A DNA stretch of 19,957 bases from Planctomycetaceae bacterium (GTDB lineage Bacteria > Planctomycetota > Planctomycetia > Planctomycetales > Planctomycetaceae): positions 1-19,957 of the forward strand of contig JAGQQP010000014.1 of assembly GCA_020426085.1 (NCBI GenBank), given 5' to 3'. The position numbers were made by a program, and so were the translations under genes. Of this stretch, positions 8,051 through 16,186 are shown in pieces (within the stretch, counting starts at the first letter, position 1; each line of letters opens with the position of its first letter). The notes beneath the pieces were generated by a model. That model was not told where the DNA came from. It was given only the letters and a program-made list of their open reading frames with translations, and ran no database searches.

Positions 8051-9814
8051 GTGTTACGAACACATACCTGTGGCGAATTGAGAACAGATCATGTCGGGCA
8101 GACAGTCACACTGGCGGGCTGGGTGATCCGTGGTCGCGACCATGGCGGCCTGGCTTTTATCGACCTGCGCGATCGCTACGGAGTGACCCAGATTGTGTTC
8201 AATCCGGACCGTGACGCCGCCATGCATGAGCTGGCCCGCTCCCTGCGTGCGGAAGACGTCATTCAGGTCTCCGGCGAAGTCGTGCTGCGGGATGACCGGG
8301 AAAACGAAAAACTGGCGACCGGAAAAATTGAAATCCGCGCCCATGAGCTGAAAGTGCTCAACAAAAGCAAGACGCCCCCCTTCGAACCGGGTACGAGCGA
8401 ACTGCCTAATGAAGAACTGCGATTGACCTATCGCTTCATCGATCTGCGCAGTGAACGCCTGCAGGAAGCACTCAAGATCCGGCATCGTCTGACCAAACTG
8501 ACGCGCGACTATTTCGACGAACATCAGTTCCTGGAAATCGAAACGCCGGTTCTGGGTCGCAGTACACCGGAAGGGGCCCGCGATTACCTGGTTCCCAGCC
8601 GCGTCCATGAAGGCAGCTTTTATTCGTTGCCTCAGTCGCCGCAGATTTACAAACAGATCCTGATGATCGGCGGCTATGATCGCTACATGCAGATTGCCCG
8701 CTGTTTCCGTGACGAAGACCTGCGTGCCGACCGTCAGCCGGAATTCACACAGATCGACCTCGAGATGGCATTCGTCGAACAGGAAGACATTCTGACTCTG
8801 ATCGACGGCCTGATCGCACGCATTCTGAAAGAGCTGCGAAACATCGAAATCACCGAGCCTCTTCCCCGTTATGACTATCATGACGTGATGGAAAAATATG
8901 GTTCCGATAAGCCGGACCTGCGATTTGGCCTGGAGCTGGTTGACATCGGTGAGATCGCCGCCAGCTGCGACTTTGCGGTCTTCAAAAAAACCATGGAGTC
9001 CGGTGGCCGCGTCAGAGGTTTAAATGCGAAAGGCGCCGCCGACCGCTACAGCCGCAAAGACATTGACGGCCTGACCGAATTCGTGGGTGAGTATGGAGCC
9101 AAAGGGCTGGCCTTCTTTAAAGTCACCGACGAAGGACTGCATTCCCCGATTGCCAAGTTCTTCTCTGATGAAGACAAGCAGAAGATCATGGACGCCATGA
9201 ATGCGGAAGTCGGCGACCTGCTGTTCTTCGTTGCCGATCAGTGCGAAGTAACTTCAGCAGCGTTGGCAGCTCTACGAAACCGCCTCGGTAAAGAACTGGA
9301 TCTGTACTCTGCAGATGAGTTCAAATGCTGCTGGGTTGTCAATTTTCCGCTGCTCTCCTACAACGAAGAAGAACAACGCTGGGACGCCGAGCACCATCCC
9401 TTCTGTCAGCCCGTCGATGAAGATGTGCAGTACTTCGAAAGTGATCCGGCCAAAGTGCGGGCACAATCGTACGACCTGGTGATGAATGGTTATGAATTAG
9501 CCAGTGGCAGTGTCCGTGTGCACGATCAGAAAGTCCAGCAGACCATCTTTGATCTGCTGGGGATCTCGGCAGAAGAAGCGGAAGAGCGATTCGGCTTCCT
9601 GCTGCAGGCACTGCGATACGGCGCGCCACCTCACGCCGGCGCTGCTCTGGGTCTGGACCGTCTGGTGATGCTGCTCTGCGGTAATGATAATATCCGTGAC
9701 GTCATCGCGTTCCCCAAAACTCAGAAAGCAGCCGACCTGCTGAGTGGTGCTCCCTCAGAAGTCGATCCACATCAGCTCCGCGATCTCCGGATCAAAGTTG
9801 ACATTCCCAAGTAA
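8051..9814 (+). CDS. aspS: Aspartyl-tRNA synthetase, bacterial type
   Basis: This 587-residue class II synthetase charges tRNA-Asp. The N-terminal OB-fold anticodon domain spans residues 1 to about 105 ([20 protein letters not shown]). The catalytic core carries motif 2 ([19 protein letters not shown]) and motif 3 ([14 protein letters not shown]). A GAD insertion domain of bacterial type lies between them (about 290-415). Length is normal. The start is GTG, one base after an unrelated TAA, with AAGGA 10 bases upstream, and [10 protein letters not shown] aligns with the E. coli start. His31 stands where discriminating enzymes have Leu (E. coli Leu30). This suggests a non-discriminating enzyme that also makes Asp-tRNA-Asn for amidation by GatCAB. 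That is inference. The PQQ-like gene follows 45 bases later. Confidence 0.98.
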   Translation: MLRTHTCGELRTDHVGQTVTLAGWVIRGRDHGGLAFIDLRDRYGVTQIVFNPDRDAAMHELARSLRAEDVIQVSGEVVLRDDRENEKLATGKIEIRAHELKVLNKSKTPPFEPGTSELPNEELRLTYRFIDLRSERLQEALKIRHRLTKLTRDYFDEHQFLEIETPVLGRSTPEGARDYLVPSRVHEGSFYSLPQSPQIYKQILMIGGYDRYMQIARCFRDEDLRADRQPEFTQIDLEMAFVEQEDILTLIDGLIARILKELRNIEITEPLPRYDYHDVMEKYGSDKPDLRFGLELVDIGEIAASCDFAVFKKTMESGGRVRGLNAKGAADRYSRKDIDGLTEFVGEYGAKGLAFFKVTDEGLHSPIAKFFSDEDKQKIMDAMNAEVGDLLFFVADQCEVTSAALAALRNRLGKELDLYSADEFKCCWVVNFPLLSYNEEEQRWDAEHHPFCQPVDEDVQYFESDPAKVRAQSYDLVMNGYELASGSVRVHDQKVQQTIFDLLGISAEEAEERFGFLLQALRYGAPPHAGAALGLDRLVMLLCGNDNIRDVIAFPKTQKAADLLSGAPSEVDPHQLRDLRIKVDIPK

Positions 9815-9848
9815 GGGATCTGCGGGCATAATAGGGTGACATCCCTTA
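9812..9848 (+). other. Intergenic hairpin between aspS and the PQQ-like gene
   Basis: TAAGGGAT (9812-9819, overlapping the aspS stop) pairs perfectly with ATCCCTTA (9841-9848), with a 21-base loop. The 3' arm abuts and shares one base with the AAGGAG ribosome binding site (9848-9853) of the next gene. It has no T-tract. It could affect mRNA stability or entry of ribosomes at the downstream gene. Confidence 0.4.
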
Positions 9849-9859
9849 AGGAGAACGGA

Positions 9860-11200
9860 ATGAAATTTGTCACCCCGTTTCTGTGTTCGCTGGCCTGCCT
9901 TTTCCTGTTAGCCTGCAGTGAAGCAGCACCGGAAACCGTTGAAGCCAGTGAACCGCATGAGCCCACAGAGCCGCTGCCACCCGTCATTGCAGAAGTTTCG
10001 TTCAAAGATGCCCGAACGAAACCGGTTCCGCAGATCGGTTTCTGGCCACACTGGCTGGGACCGAACTACGATGGAATTTCAAGTGAAACTGCCTGGCGGG
10101 CAGACTGGTCCGACAAACCGCCAAAGGTAAGCTGGCGCAGAAATGTGGGGATCGGTTACAGTTCGATCTCTGCTGCTGACGGCCATCTGTATACGATGGG
10201 CCACAAAGAAGGCAACGAAAGTGTGTTCTGCCTGGATGCGAATACTGGAGAAGTCATCTGGGAGCAGAGTTATCCGGCGGAACTTGTCAATCATCTGAAT
10301 GCTGGTGGCCCCGGAGCGACGCCGACCATTGATGGCAATTTTCTTTATACAAACAGTCGTGACGGCAGACTGATCTGTTTTGAAATCAAAACGGGCAAAA
10401 TTGTCTGGGAGAAGAAATTAACAGAAGCCTACGAGATGGAAGTCCCGGAGTGGGGCTTTACCTGTTCGCCGCTGATCCAGGGGGAAAAACTGTTTATCGA
10501 AGCCGGGCGACTGGTCGCGCTGGATAAACGCACGGGTAAAGAGCTCTGGAAATCGACACCTCACATGCCGGGTTATGGAACGCCGGCCCCCTTTGAACTG
10601 GAGGGGACAAAGTATCTGGCACTGCTCAACAATGACTGCCTGACAATCGCCCGCGCCAGTGATGGTGTTGAAGTCACGACTTTCAACTGGCCTTCCCCCT
10701 TCGATACAAATTCCACCACGCCCATCATCGACGGCAAAACGATTTTTATCTCATCGGGTTACCATAAAGGGTGTGCATTGCTCGAATTTGAAAACGAGAA
10801 ACTCACTGCACGCTACACCAATAAAGACATGAAGAATCACTTCAACAACAGTGTGCTGTTTCAGAAGCACTTTTATGGCATGGATGGAAATTCCAATCTG
10901 GGTCGTGTCGTACGTCTGAACTGCCTCGATCAACAGACAGGCAAAGTGAAATGGCGCGAAGCAGGTTTTGGCTGCGGTTCTGTTTTAATTTCAGATGGTA
11001 AGCTGATCATCCTCTCTGACGAAGGAACTCTCGTCACCGCGAAAGCCTCTCCGGAAGCCTATCAGGAAATTTCCCGTTTCAAGGTGCTCGATCATCAATG
11101 CTGGACAGTTCCCCTGCTTTGTGGCGGGCGCATCTACTGCCGCGACTCGTCTGGGAATATCGCCTGTGTAGATGTTCGCCAGCCGACCCCGGATCAATAA
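9860..11200 (+). CDS. PQQ-like beta-propeller lipoprotein
   Basis: This 446-residue predicted lipoprotein starts at ATG 9860 with AAGGAG 6 bases upstream. An in-frame GTG at 9836 would add 8 residues but has no such site. The signal ends in the lipobox LLAC (about residue 18). The rest is a beta-propeller of PQQ/WD-like blades, with repeated phrases such as LYTMGHKEG then VFCLDANTGEVIWEQ, LICFEIKTGKIVWEKK, LVALDKRTGKELWK, and LNCLDQQTGKVKW. The N-terminal WPHWLGPNYDGIS is typical of the large planctomycete family of PQQ-binding-like proteins. Such domains may scaffold proteins, as BamB does. No cofactor residue is clear and no substrate is implied. It follows aspS by 45 bases and ends exactly where the convergent protoglobin frame ends. 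Confidence 0.87.
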   Translation: MKFVTPFLCSLACLFLLACSEAAPETVEASEPHEPTEPLPPVIAEVSFKDARTKPVPQIGFWPHWLGPNYDGISSETAWRADWSDKPPKVSWRRNVGIGYSSISAADGHLYTMGHKEGNESVFCLDANTGEVIWEQSYPAELVNHLNAGGPGATPTIDGNFLYTNSRDGRLICFEIKTGKIVWEKKLTEAYEMEVPEWGFTCSPLIQGEKLFIEAGRLVALDKRTGKELWKSTPHMPGYGTPAPFELEGTKYLALLNNDCLTIARASDGVEVTTFNWPSPFDTNSTTPIIDGKTIFISSGYHKGCALLEFENEKLTARYTNKDMKNHFNNSVLFQKHFYGMDGNSNLGRVVRLNCLDQQTGKVKWREAGFGCGSVLISDGKLIILSDEGTLVTAKASPEAYQEISRFKVLDHQCWTVPLLCGGRIYCRDSSGNIACVDVRQPTPDQ

Positions 11201-11786
11201 TCAGGCCTGATAGTGGCGGTTGATCAGATCGTTCTGAATCCAGAGCAGTTTGTTGAACGCGATTAAGGTTATGACTTCGGTTGCCCGGTCCAGGTTCAAT
11301 CCCAGGATTGTATTGATCAACGCGGTTGAGACAAATCCCATTAGAGCATTCATCTGGACGAGAGGTACGTTCAAAGCCGGACTACCTGCTTTCGGAGTAT
11401 GAATTTTTCCCACCAGATCCAGATACTGCACCATTTTTTCGTCATACGGCCTGGTAACCAGGGTTTCCAGATAACGGCCCAGGTGCTGTTTGCGAAACTG
11501 AATCATTTCATGATTCAGAGTCAGGGTCTCAAGACTTTCAGGAATTTGGCCTTCATAACCAGATTGGCGTGGCACAAAATGGCGTTTCGTGCAATCATAT
11601 CGGAACAATTGATCATATACCGCATCAACCAGTGAAGGGACCAGCGGGGCAAGAGCACCTGCGGCTCCGTGAATCGCCTGTAAATCGCTTTCCGTAATTC
11701 CAATAAATTCGGCCAGATACTGAAATCGATAGGCTAAATCTACAAGCTAAATCCGATTCCAGTTTTTCTTCATCAATCTGCTTCAT
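11201..11786 (-). pseudogene. Protoglobin gene broken by a 13-base duplication
   Basis: The gene begins at ATG 11786, with GGGAGA about 8 bases upstream, and reads MKQIDEEKLESDLA. A 13-base insertion then shifts the frame. After it, the -1 phase resumes with YRFQYLAEFIGITESDLQAI and continues to the stop at 11201. Removing the 13 bases gives one 190-residue frame, the usual length of a heme-binding protoglobin. The family pattern is visible: LFRYDCTKRHF, then TRPYDEKMVQYLDLVGKIHTPKAG, with the likely proximal heme histidine in GKIH, then VPLVQMNALMGFVSTALINT. Protoglobins bind O2, CO and NO. As it stands, the first frame ends after about 53 residues and the second lacks a proper start, so no full protein can be made. 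A sequencing error is unlikely because the inserted unit is a repeat, not a homopolymer. It is divergent from an Rrf2 regulator. Confidence 0.85.
11733..11753 (-). repeat. Short direct repeat that causes the protoglobin frameshift
   Basis: On the minus strand GATTTAGC occurs twice (11753-11746 and 11740-11733), separated by TTGTA, giving a 13-base period. The two 13-base units agree at about 10 positions. One unit is extra relative to the restored reading frame (Asp-Leu-Ala then Tyr-Arg-Phe-Gln). This looks like a slippage duplication followed by point changes. Confidence 0.75.
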
Positions 11787-11858
11787 TTTTGATTTCTCCC
11801 AGAGTGGAGCGACTATAATAAATTGAGATTGAACATAAAAATAACAAACGCCATAATA

Positions 11859-11870
11859 GACATCAATGTC
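11859..11870. promoter_or_regulatory. Candidate operator between protoglobin and Rrf2 genes
   Basis: GACAT-CA-ATGTC is a dyad with 5-base arms, 26 bases before the Rrf2 start and in the AT-rich gap shared with the divergent protoglobin gene. Flanking bases (ATAATA left, CATTTAT right) extend it imperfectly. Rrf2 proteins often bind such dyads in their own promoter. A TATAAT (11814-11819) also lies in this gap. Assignment is inference from position. Confidence 0.35.
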
Positions 11871-11895
11871 CATTTATCGTTTTAAGGACTCGCAT

Positions 11896-12369
11896 ATGTT
11901 TTCGCAGACTGTTGAATACGCACTTCGAGCAATTGTCTATCTGGCGGATCAGGCTCCCAATCCCTGTACTACTGAACAAATCGCGAAAGCCACCAAGGTC
12001 CCCCAGGCCTATCTTTCGAAAGTGCTTCAGAGTTTGCGGCAGTCAAGCGTCGTGCATTCACAACGGGGAATCGGCGGTGGTATCTCTCTGGTGAAGACAC
12101 CTGAAGAACTGAGTCTGCTGGAAGTAGTCAATGCCGTCGATCCTATCTGCCGCATCCATACCTGTCCGCTGGGTTTGAAAGGTCATGGTACTAATTTATG
12201 TCCACTGCATCGCAAACTGGACGATACCATGCGTGAAACAGAAACTGCTTTTGCCGAAACCACGCTGGCACAGATCCTCCTGTCTTCCACCAGCAGCTAC
12301 CCTCTGTGCAATGAACCCCACGAGCGGCTGACCCAGCTGGGCGGCACTACGATTTCCCCTTCAAACTGA
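11896..12369 (+). CDS. Rrf2-family transcriptional regulator with cysteine cluster
   Basis: This 157-residue protein is of the Rrf2 family (IscR, NsrR, CymR relatives). ATG at 11896 gives the classic start MFSQTVEYALRAIVYLAD, with AAGGA 7 bases upstream. An in-frame ATG at 11866 would add 10 unlikely residues. The winged helix-turn-helix covers TTEQIAKATKVPQAYLSKVL, and the wing has RGIGGGISL. Cys85, Cys90 and Cys102 (spacing 4 and 11) form a cluster that could hold an iron-sulfur centre, though the spacing differs from the x5-x5 of IscR and NsrR. It is divergent from the protoglobin gene, so control of a gas-binding globin by a redox or NO sensor is plausible. The C-terminal 25 residues are polar and unremarkable. 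Its sensing role is inferred. Confidence 0.9.
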   Translation: MFSQTVEYALRAIVYLADQAPNPCTTEQIAKATKVPQAYLSKVLQSLRQSSVVHSQRGIGGGISLVKTPEELSLLEVVNAVDPICRIHTCPLGLKGHGTNLCPLHRKLDDTMRETETAFAETTLAQILLSSTSSYPLCNEPHERLTQLGGTTISPSN

Positions 12370-12376
12370 TCCGGAA

Positions 12377-13417
12377 TTACTCACCAGCCTGATTGAAGTT
12401 CAGACGCTTTACACTTTGGTCTGTCTGCATTTCCTGTTCGTCAGGCCGGGCCATCTGTTCAAAGTGTGCCTGTTGAATCTGCTGTGGATTCTCATCCGTC
12501 TGGTCCGAAGCCGGCTCCGTTTGAGTCGCCGAGACCTGCTGCAGTTCGGATCTGGCATGTCGTGCGAGCTGTTCCTGTTTGACTTCGCGTGCTTTCCAGC
12601 GTCCCGCCAGATGTCCGGGAATTACGGCTCCCGCTTTCACAGCGAGATCACCATAAGGCAGGAAGGGAGTTGCTGCGCCTGCGATATAAGTCGCATAGGC
12701 AGGATAGAGCACCTCGTACGCTTCTTCTTCCAGCTCATACTCTTCTTCCGCGCGCAGGTAACCTAAAGCATCGTTGGTGGCGATTGCTTCCGGCCAGAGT
12801 GAAACGATGGGTAGTGCGCCAGCAACAGCATAGGTACCTTTATATTTCCGGGTACCAAAATCTTTCGCGTGCCCCCCTTCATGCAGAGCGACAGCAGGAT
12901 GATCGGAATACAGGCTGATCGTATTGGTAAACGGATTGTAGTTGTCGCCTCCAATAATCCGACCGGGAAGCACCGTATAGGTCAGAGCCGTCAACGTGCC
13001 CGCGGTATAGCGCCAGCCCCAGCCAACGGCTTTATTTCTGCGCAATCGTTTCCATTCTCCCACGGGATCGTATTCATTGATGCGTACTTTTACCTGCTCC
13101 AGTCCGTTCTTTTCCAGGTAGGCAGCGATCGCCGCTTCGGTCTCTGGAGATACGTTATGGTTGTCAATACGACGATCCCAGAGTAGAACTTTACCGGGAA
13201 TCCCGACGACCCAGCCGATACCATCAATGAAGGGTCTGCGTTTGCCTCTCGCAATTTGAGACTCACCTTCTGCCATTAAAGGCTCGGGTGACTGGATCAG
13301 AGCGGGCTGGTAGACATAAGGAGTGGTCGCGCAGCCTGACATCGAGGAACAGATCAGGCAGACGACCAGTATCGGCCAGATGGTTTTTCGCGCACAATTT
13401 CGCTGTAAAAAAGACAT
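12377..13417 (-). CDS. Lipoprotein with HEGGH zinc-metalloprotease motif
   Basis: This 346-residue protein has a signal peptide and a lipobox (MSGC, Cys29). I do not recognise a named family. The central region has YNPFTNTISLYSDHPAVALHEGGHAKDFG in two adjoining parts. HEGGH at 179-183 fits the HExxH zinc-protease motif. Downstream acidic residues (Glu210 in WPEAIATNDA, or the run near Glu224) could give the third ligand. Two hydrophobic stretches follow (around GTYAVAGALPIVSLW and YATYIAGAATPFLPYG). The last 70 residues are Gln/Glu/Thr rich and look disordered. It converges on the Rrf2 gene with a 7-base gap. No strong ribosome binding site precedes the ATG, which sits 2 bases after the 3' arm of a hairpin on the minus strand. 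Proteolytic activity is inferred from the motif only. Confidence 0.75.
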   Translation of the reverse strand: MSFLQRNCARKTIWPILVVCLICSSMSGCATTPYVYQPALIQSPEPLMAEGESQIARGKRRPFIDGIGWVVGIPGKVLLWDRRIDNHNVSPETEAAIAAYLEKNGLEQVKVRINEYDPVGEWKRLRRNKAVGWGWRYTAGTLTALTYTVLPGRIIGGDNYNPFTNTISLYSDHPAVALHEGGHAKDFGTRKYKGTYAVAGALPIVSLWPEAIATNDALGYLRAEEEYELEEEAYEVLYPAYATYIAGAATPFLPYGDLAVKAGAVIPGHLAGRWKAREVKQEQLARHARSELQQVSATQTEPASDQTDENPQQIQQAHFEQMARPDEQEMQTDQSVKRLNFNQAGE

Positions 13418-13419
13418 GA

Positions 13420-13462
13420 GAACTCAGCCCGGAAAGGGAATTGGTGAGAGAGGGGTGAGTTC
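13420..13462 (-). promoter_or_regulatory. Hairpin over the initiation region of the HEGGH lipoprotein gene
   Basis: On the plus strand GAACTCA (13420-13426) is the complement of TGAGTTC (13456-13462). In the transcript of the minus-strand gene, the 3' arm lies just upstream of the ATG at 13417, where the ribosome binding site should be. The arms are 7 bases, perfect, with a 29-base loop. It could reduce initiation or be chance. Confidence 0.3.
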
Positions 13463-13521
13463 TTTATCAGAGGTCTCTATTTGAAGCAAGCCCGTTTTCT
13501 GAATGATGCCATTTCAGGCAT

Positions 13522-14079
13522 TTATTCGGCAAAGTCTGCCGTTTCGATCGGGCCACTTCTCATAAACAGGCGAAAAAATGAGCCGAACAACGGAATTCCC
13601 GCCATCAGGATCCCCACCCCCAGAAAGACCCAGCCAAACAGGTAATAAAACCAGGTGGTTTTAAAGACGCCCGGCTCCAGTACCGCCGCTGCCGGATGCT
13701 GGGGATCGTAATGCACGGTCACGCTCTGTTTGACCGGATATTTTTTAACGGTATTCTGAGCCAGTGATCGATCGGATGTGGAAATATCACTGCCAAACCA
13801 GACCGTTTGTGCCTGATAATCTTGACCCTCGACCTGGTAGCGATAGACGACATGCGCAGAGTAAGTGGAGGAATTCGAATTACTGCTGCGATGTGCTTTC
13901 ACGTCCGATTCGAGGACCTTGCCCGTCGTCACAGGCCAGCTGGTACTGGCGCGGGCCTGTTCGAGCAGGGGGAGCCCTTTTTGATAAGCGAGCAGATAGC
14001 CGACCGACAGAAAAATAAAACCCAGAAAGATGATAAACTTGCGTCCGACTTTTTGCATGCGGTCCCGTTTGATAATCAT
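13522..14079 (-). CDS. DUF3592 membrane protein
   Basis: This 185-residue protein has two membrane spans, one near the N-terminus (FIIFLGFIFLSVGYLLAY) and one near the C-terminus (FYYLFGWVFLGVGILMAGIP). Between them is a beta-rich exported domain of the DUF3592 type, with WPVTTGKVLESDV, VVYRYQVEGQDYQAQTVWFG, and the closing VHYDPQHPAAAVLEPG that marks the family. Function is unknown for the family. GAGGAG lies before the ATG at a good distance. It starts 57 bases after the AIM24-like gene on the same strand and may share its transcript. An ATGCC/GGCAT hairpin at 13506-13521 follows the stop, with no T-tract. Confidence 0.85.
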   Translation of the reverse strand: MIIKRDRMQKVGRKFIIFLGFIFLSVGYLLAYQKGLPLLEQARASTSWPVTTGKVLESDVKAHRSSNSNSSTYSAHVVYRYQVEGQDYQAQTVWFGSDISTSDRSLAQNTVKKYPVKQSVTVHYDPQHPAAAVLEPGVFKTTWFYYLFGWVFLGVGILMAGIPLFGSFFRLFMRSGPIETADFAE

Positions 14080-14136
14080 TTCCAGACTCCTCTTTTTACC
14101 GTTTGTATCTGACTTTCCTGCCAGTTGAATCGAATT

Positions 14137-14925
14137 TCAACGGTCGCCAAACATATCACCGAGGCCCCCCAGTACAGAGCCTTCCCCTACCGAAGATCCG
14201 CCGGCAGCCGGTGCGTGTGCCAGTACGCGATCTGCCAGTCGGGAAAAAGGCAGACTCTGCAGCAGTACGGTCCCATGCCCGCGCAGGGTTGCCAGAAACA
14301 GACCTTCTCCCCCCAGAACCATCGACTTTAAATTGCCGGCTTTTTCAATGCTGTAGTCGATGTCGCCAGTAAACGCGACGATACAGCCTGTATCCACGCG
14401 GAGCGTTTCACCGTTGAGTTTCTTCTTGATAACGGTGCCTCCCGCATGCACAAACGCCATTCCGTCCCCCCGCAGTTCCTGCAGAATAAAACCTTCTCCA
14501 CCAAAGAACCCGGACCCCAGTCGTTTGTTAAATGCCATCGTCACTTCCGTACCTAAAGCGGCACAGAGAAAAGAATCTTTCTGGCAGGTAATTGCACCCC
14601 CTACTTTATCCATATCAATGGCGATGATCTTTCCCGGATACGGGGCAGCAAATGCAACACGCTGCTGGCGCGCTCCCTCGTTTGTAAAGTGGGTCATGAA
14701 CAGTGACTCACCTGACAGCATGCGTTTCCCCGCTTTGAATAATTTACCAAAGAAACCGTCATTGGGTTGCGAGCCATCGCCCATCCGTGCTTCAAAGCGG
14801 ATTCCCTCTTCCATGTAATTCATCGAGCCGGCTTCAGCTACTACCGATTCCCCCGGATCCAGAATGATCTCCACGATCTGCAGATCCGAACCAAAAATTT
14901 CGTAGTCCACTTCATGACAACGCAT
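14137..14925 (-). CDS. AIM24 / TIGR00266 family protein
   Basis: This 262-residue protein belongs to the AIM24 family (TIGR00266, formerly DUF124), a trimeric beta-helix-like fold seen in bacteria and mitochondria. Signatures are [20 protein letters not shown] at the start, [39 protein letters not shown], and [14 protein letters not shown] near the end. No signal peptide is seen. The last 30 residues are Gly/Ser rich. Its biochemical role is not known. AIM24 affects inner-membrane organisation in yeast mitochondria. GAGGA precedes the ATG. It is the first gene of a possible two-gene unit with the DUF3592 gene. Confidence 0.9.
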   Translation of the reverse strand: MRCHEVDYEIFGSDLQIVEIILDPGESVVAEAGSMNYMEEGIRFEARMGDGSQPNDGFFGKLFKAGKRMLSGESLFMTHFTNEGARQQRVAFAAPYPGKIIAIDMDKVGGAITCQKDSFLCAALGTEVTMAFNKRLGSGFFGGEGFILQELRGDGMAFVHAGGTVIKKKLNGETLRVDTGCIVAFTGDIDYSIEKAGNLKSMVLGGEGLFLATLRGHGTVLLQSLPFSRLADRVLAHAPAAGGSSVGEGSVLGGLGDMFGDR

Positions 14926-15292
14926 AGGATTTTCCTCTTCCTTCAGTTGCTCGGCGATAACACGTCAATTTTTTAATTAAAAGAGCGGCTCCCGAAACCA
15001 GGGTTCTTGATCCAGACGCTTTGGGAGTCACTTCAGTAAACCAGACTTAAACCAGCTTAAATGCCCGTCTCTGAAACACAACGAACAAACGGGCAGTAGG
15101 GTTTAAAAGAAAGCAGGCAGACCCCTCAATTAATGTCAATCTTTTCCGAATAAGCGAAGATTGCCGATTTTGAGTGAAGAACTAAATTTCAACTGGTCGA
15201 TTGTATGAGTTAAGGATTCTACATTTCAGACCACAAGTACAATCGCTGAAATGATGAACAAAATATCATTTTAAGGATCTAATTCACAAGAA
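14926..15292. other. Divergent intergenic region with small dyads
   Basis: This stretch of 367 bases lies between the AIM24-like gene (-) and the FliN-like gene (+). I see no gene in it. It holds the palindrome TTTTAATTAAAA (14971-14982), GCCCGT (15063-15068) with ACGGGC (15089-15094), and CAATCTT (15137-15143) with AAGATTG (15157-15163). Both promoters must lie here, but I cannot place them. Confidence 0.45.
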
Positions 15293-16186
15293 ATGTCGGG
15301 CTTCAGCCAGGAAAATGTAGAGACAATTTTCGCCCAGGCGGGTGAGAGTCTGTCTGCACTTGCTGACTCTTTCAACCAGTGTTTCGATTATCAATATCGC
15401 CTGGAAATGGGGGAGTCTGGTGTCTGGTCGCCTGAAGAGCTGGATGATGCATTTCAGGGCCCTGGTCTGGTTGCTCTGTTTCGAATTGGTGGAGAGGCGA
15501 TGGCCGGGCTGTTTCCCGCGAATCTGCCTTTGCCCGACTGGTATTCGGAACCAGGTGACTCGCAGATTTCACGTCTGCAGACTCTGGCATTGGAATGGTC
15601 AATGAACCTGATCCCGATGGATCTGGGTGATGTTGACGAATTTAAAACGTATTATGTAGACAGTTTACTTAGTGAAGTCACCGCATGTGCTCCCAGTGAA
15701 TGGGCGGCACTCTTGCGTATCCATTTATTTTCCTCAGAAGAAGAGAGTGACGGCCAGAGCCCGAGTGCTGTGATCCCTGTAATTTGGCCACTGACGAAAC
15801 CGCCAGTTACAGAATCCGTTGAACCGGAAGCCGATCCAGCACCGCAGCCGTCCTCTTCATCCTCCTCTACTTCTCAAGCGACGCCACAACTGGCACAGGC
15901 AACTTCTGCCAGACCGAACCAGAATCCCCTCAACCGGCTCAATAAACTGCCGGTACAGGCAATTGTGAAACTGGCATCCAAAAAAATTGAAATGAACCAG
16001 TTACTTTCCATCTGCCCCGGTTCACTGATCACCTTTGACAAGCCCTGTGAAGATCCCCTGGAGTTGTACATCAACAATCAGGTTTTCTGCCTGGGAGAAG
16101 CGGTCAAGATTGGTGAAAACTTTGGTTTGAAGATCGATCGCGTCGGCTTCAAGAAAGAATACGAATCCAAGATCATCGAGTTTTAA
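15293..16186 (+). CDS. FliN/SPOA-domain protein
   Basis: This 297-residue protein has a C-terminal FliN/SPOA domain (about 219-286), with LPVQAIVKLASKKIEMNQLL, the hallmark ICPGSLITFDKP, LELYINNQVFCLGEAVKIGE, and NFGLKIDRVG. In flagella this domain forms the C-ring of the motor switch. In type III secretion the same domain is in SpaO/YscQ. The N-terminal 160 residues do not look like FliM or FliY to me (GPGLVALFRIGGEAMAGLFP and ALEWSMNLIP) and are joined by a Pro/Ser/Gln-rich linker (165-218). No other flagellar gene is in the window. AAGGA lies 15 bases before the ATG, farther than usual, but no better in-frame start exists. It is most likely a planctomycete motor-switch FliN variant. Confidence 0.8.
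   Translation: MSGFSQENVETIFAQAGESLSALADSFNQCFDYQYRLEMGESGVWSPEELDDAFQGPGLVALFRIGGEAMAGLFPANLPLPDWYSEPGDSQISRLQTLALEWSMNLIPMDLGDVDEFKTYYVDSLLSEVTACAPSEWAALLRIHLFSSEEESDGQSPSAVIPVIWPLTKPPVTESVEPEADPAPQPSSSSSSTSQATPQLAQATSARPNQNPLNRLNKLPVQAIVKLASKKIEMNQLLSICPGSLITFDKPCEDPLELYINNQVFCLGEAVKIGENFGLKIDRVGFKKEYESKIIEF

Noticed and set aside
8054..8881. 275-codon open frame on the minus strand inside aspS
   Set aside because: It lies fully within a highly conserved synthetase on the other strand and has no recognisable domain. It is a codon-bias shadow.
13506..13521. ATGCC/GGCAT hairpin after the DUF3592 stop as a terminator
   Set aside because: The stem is only 5 base pairs and no T-tract follows on the minus strand.
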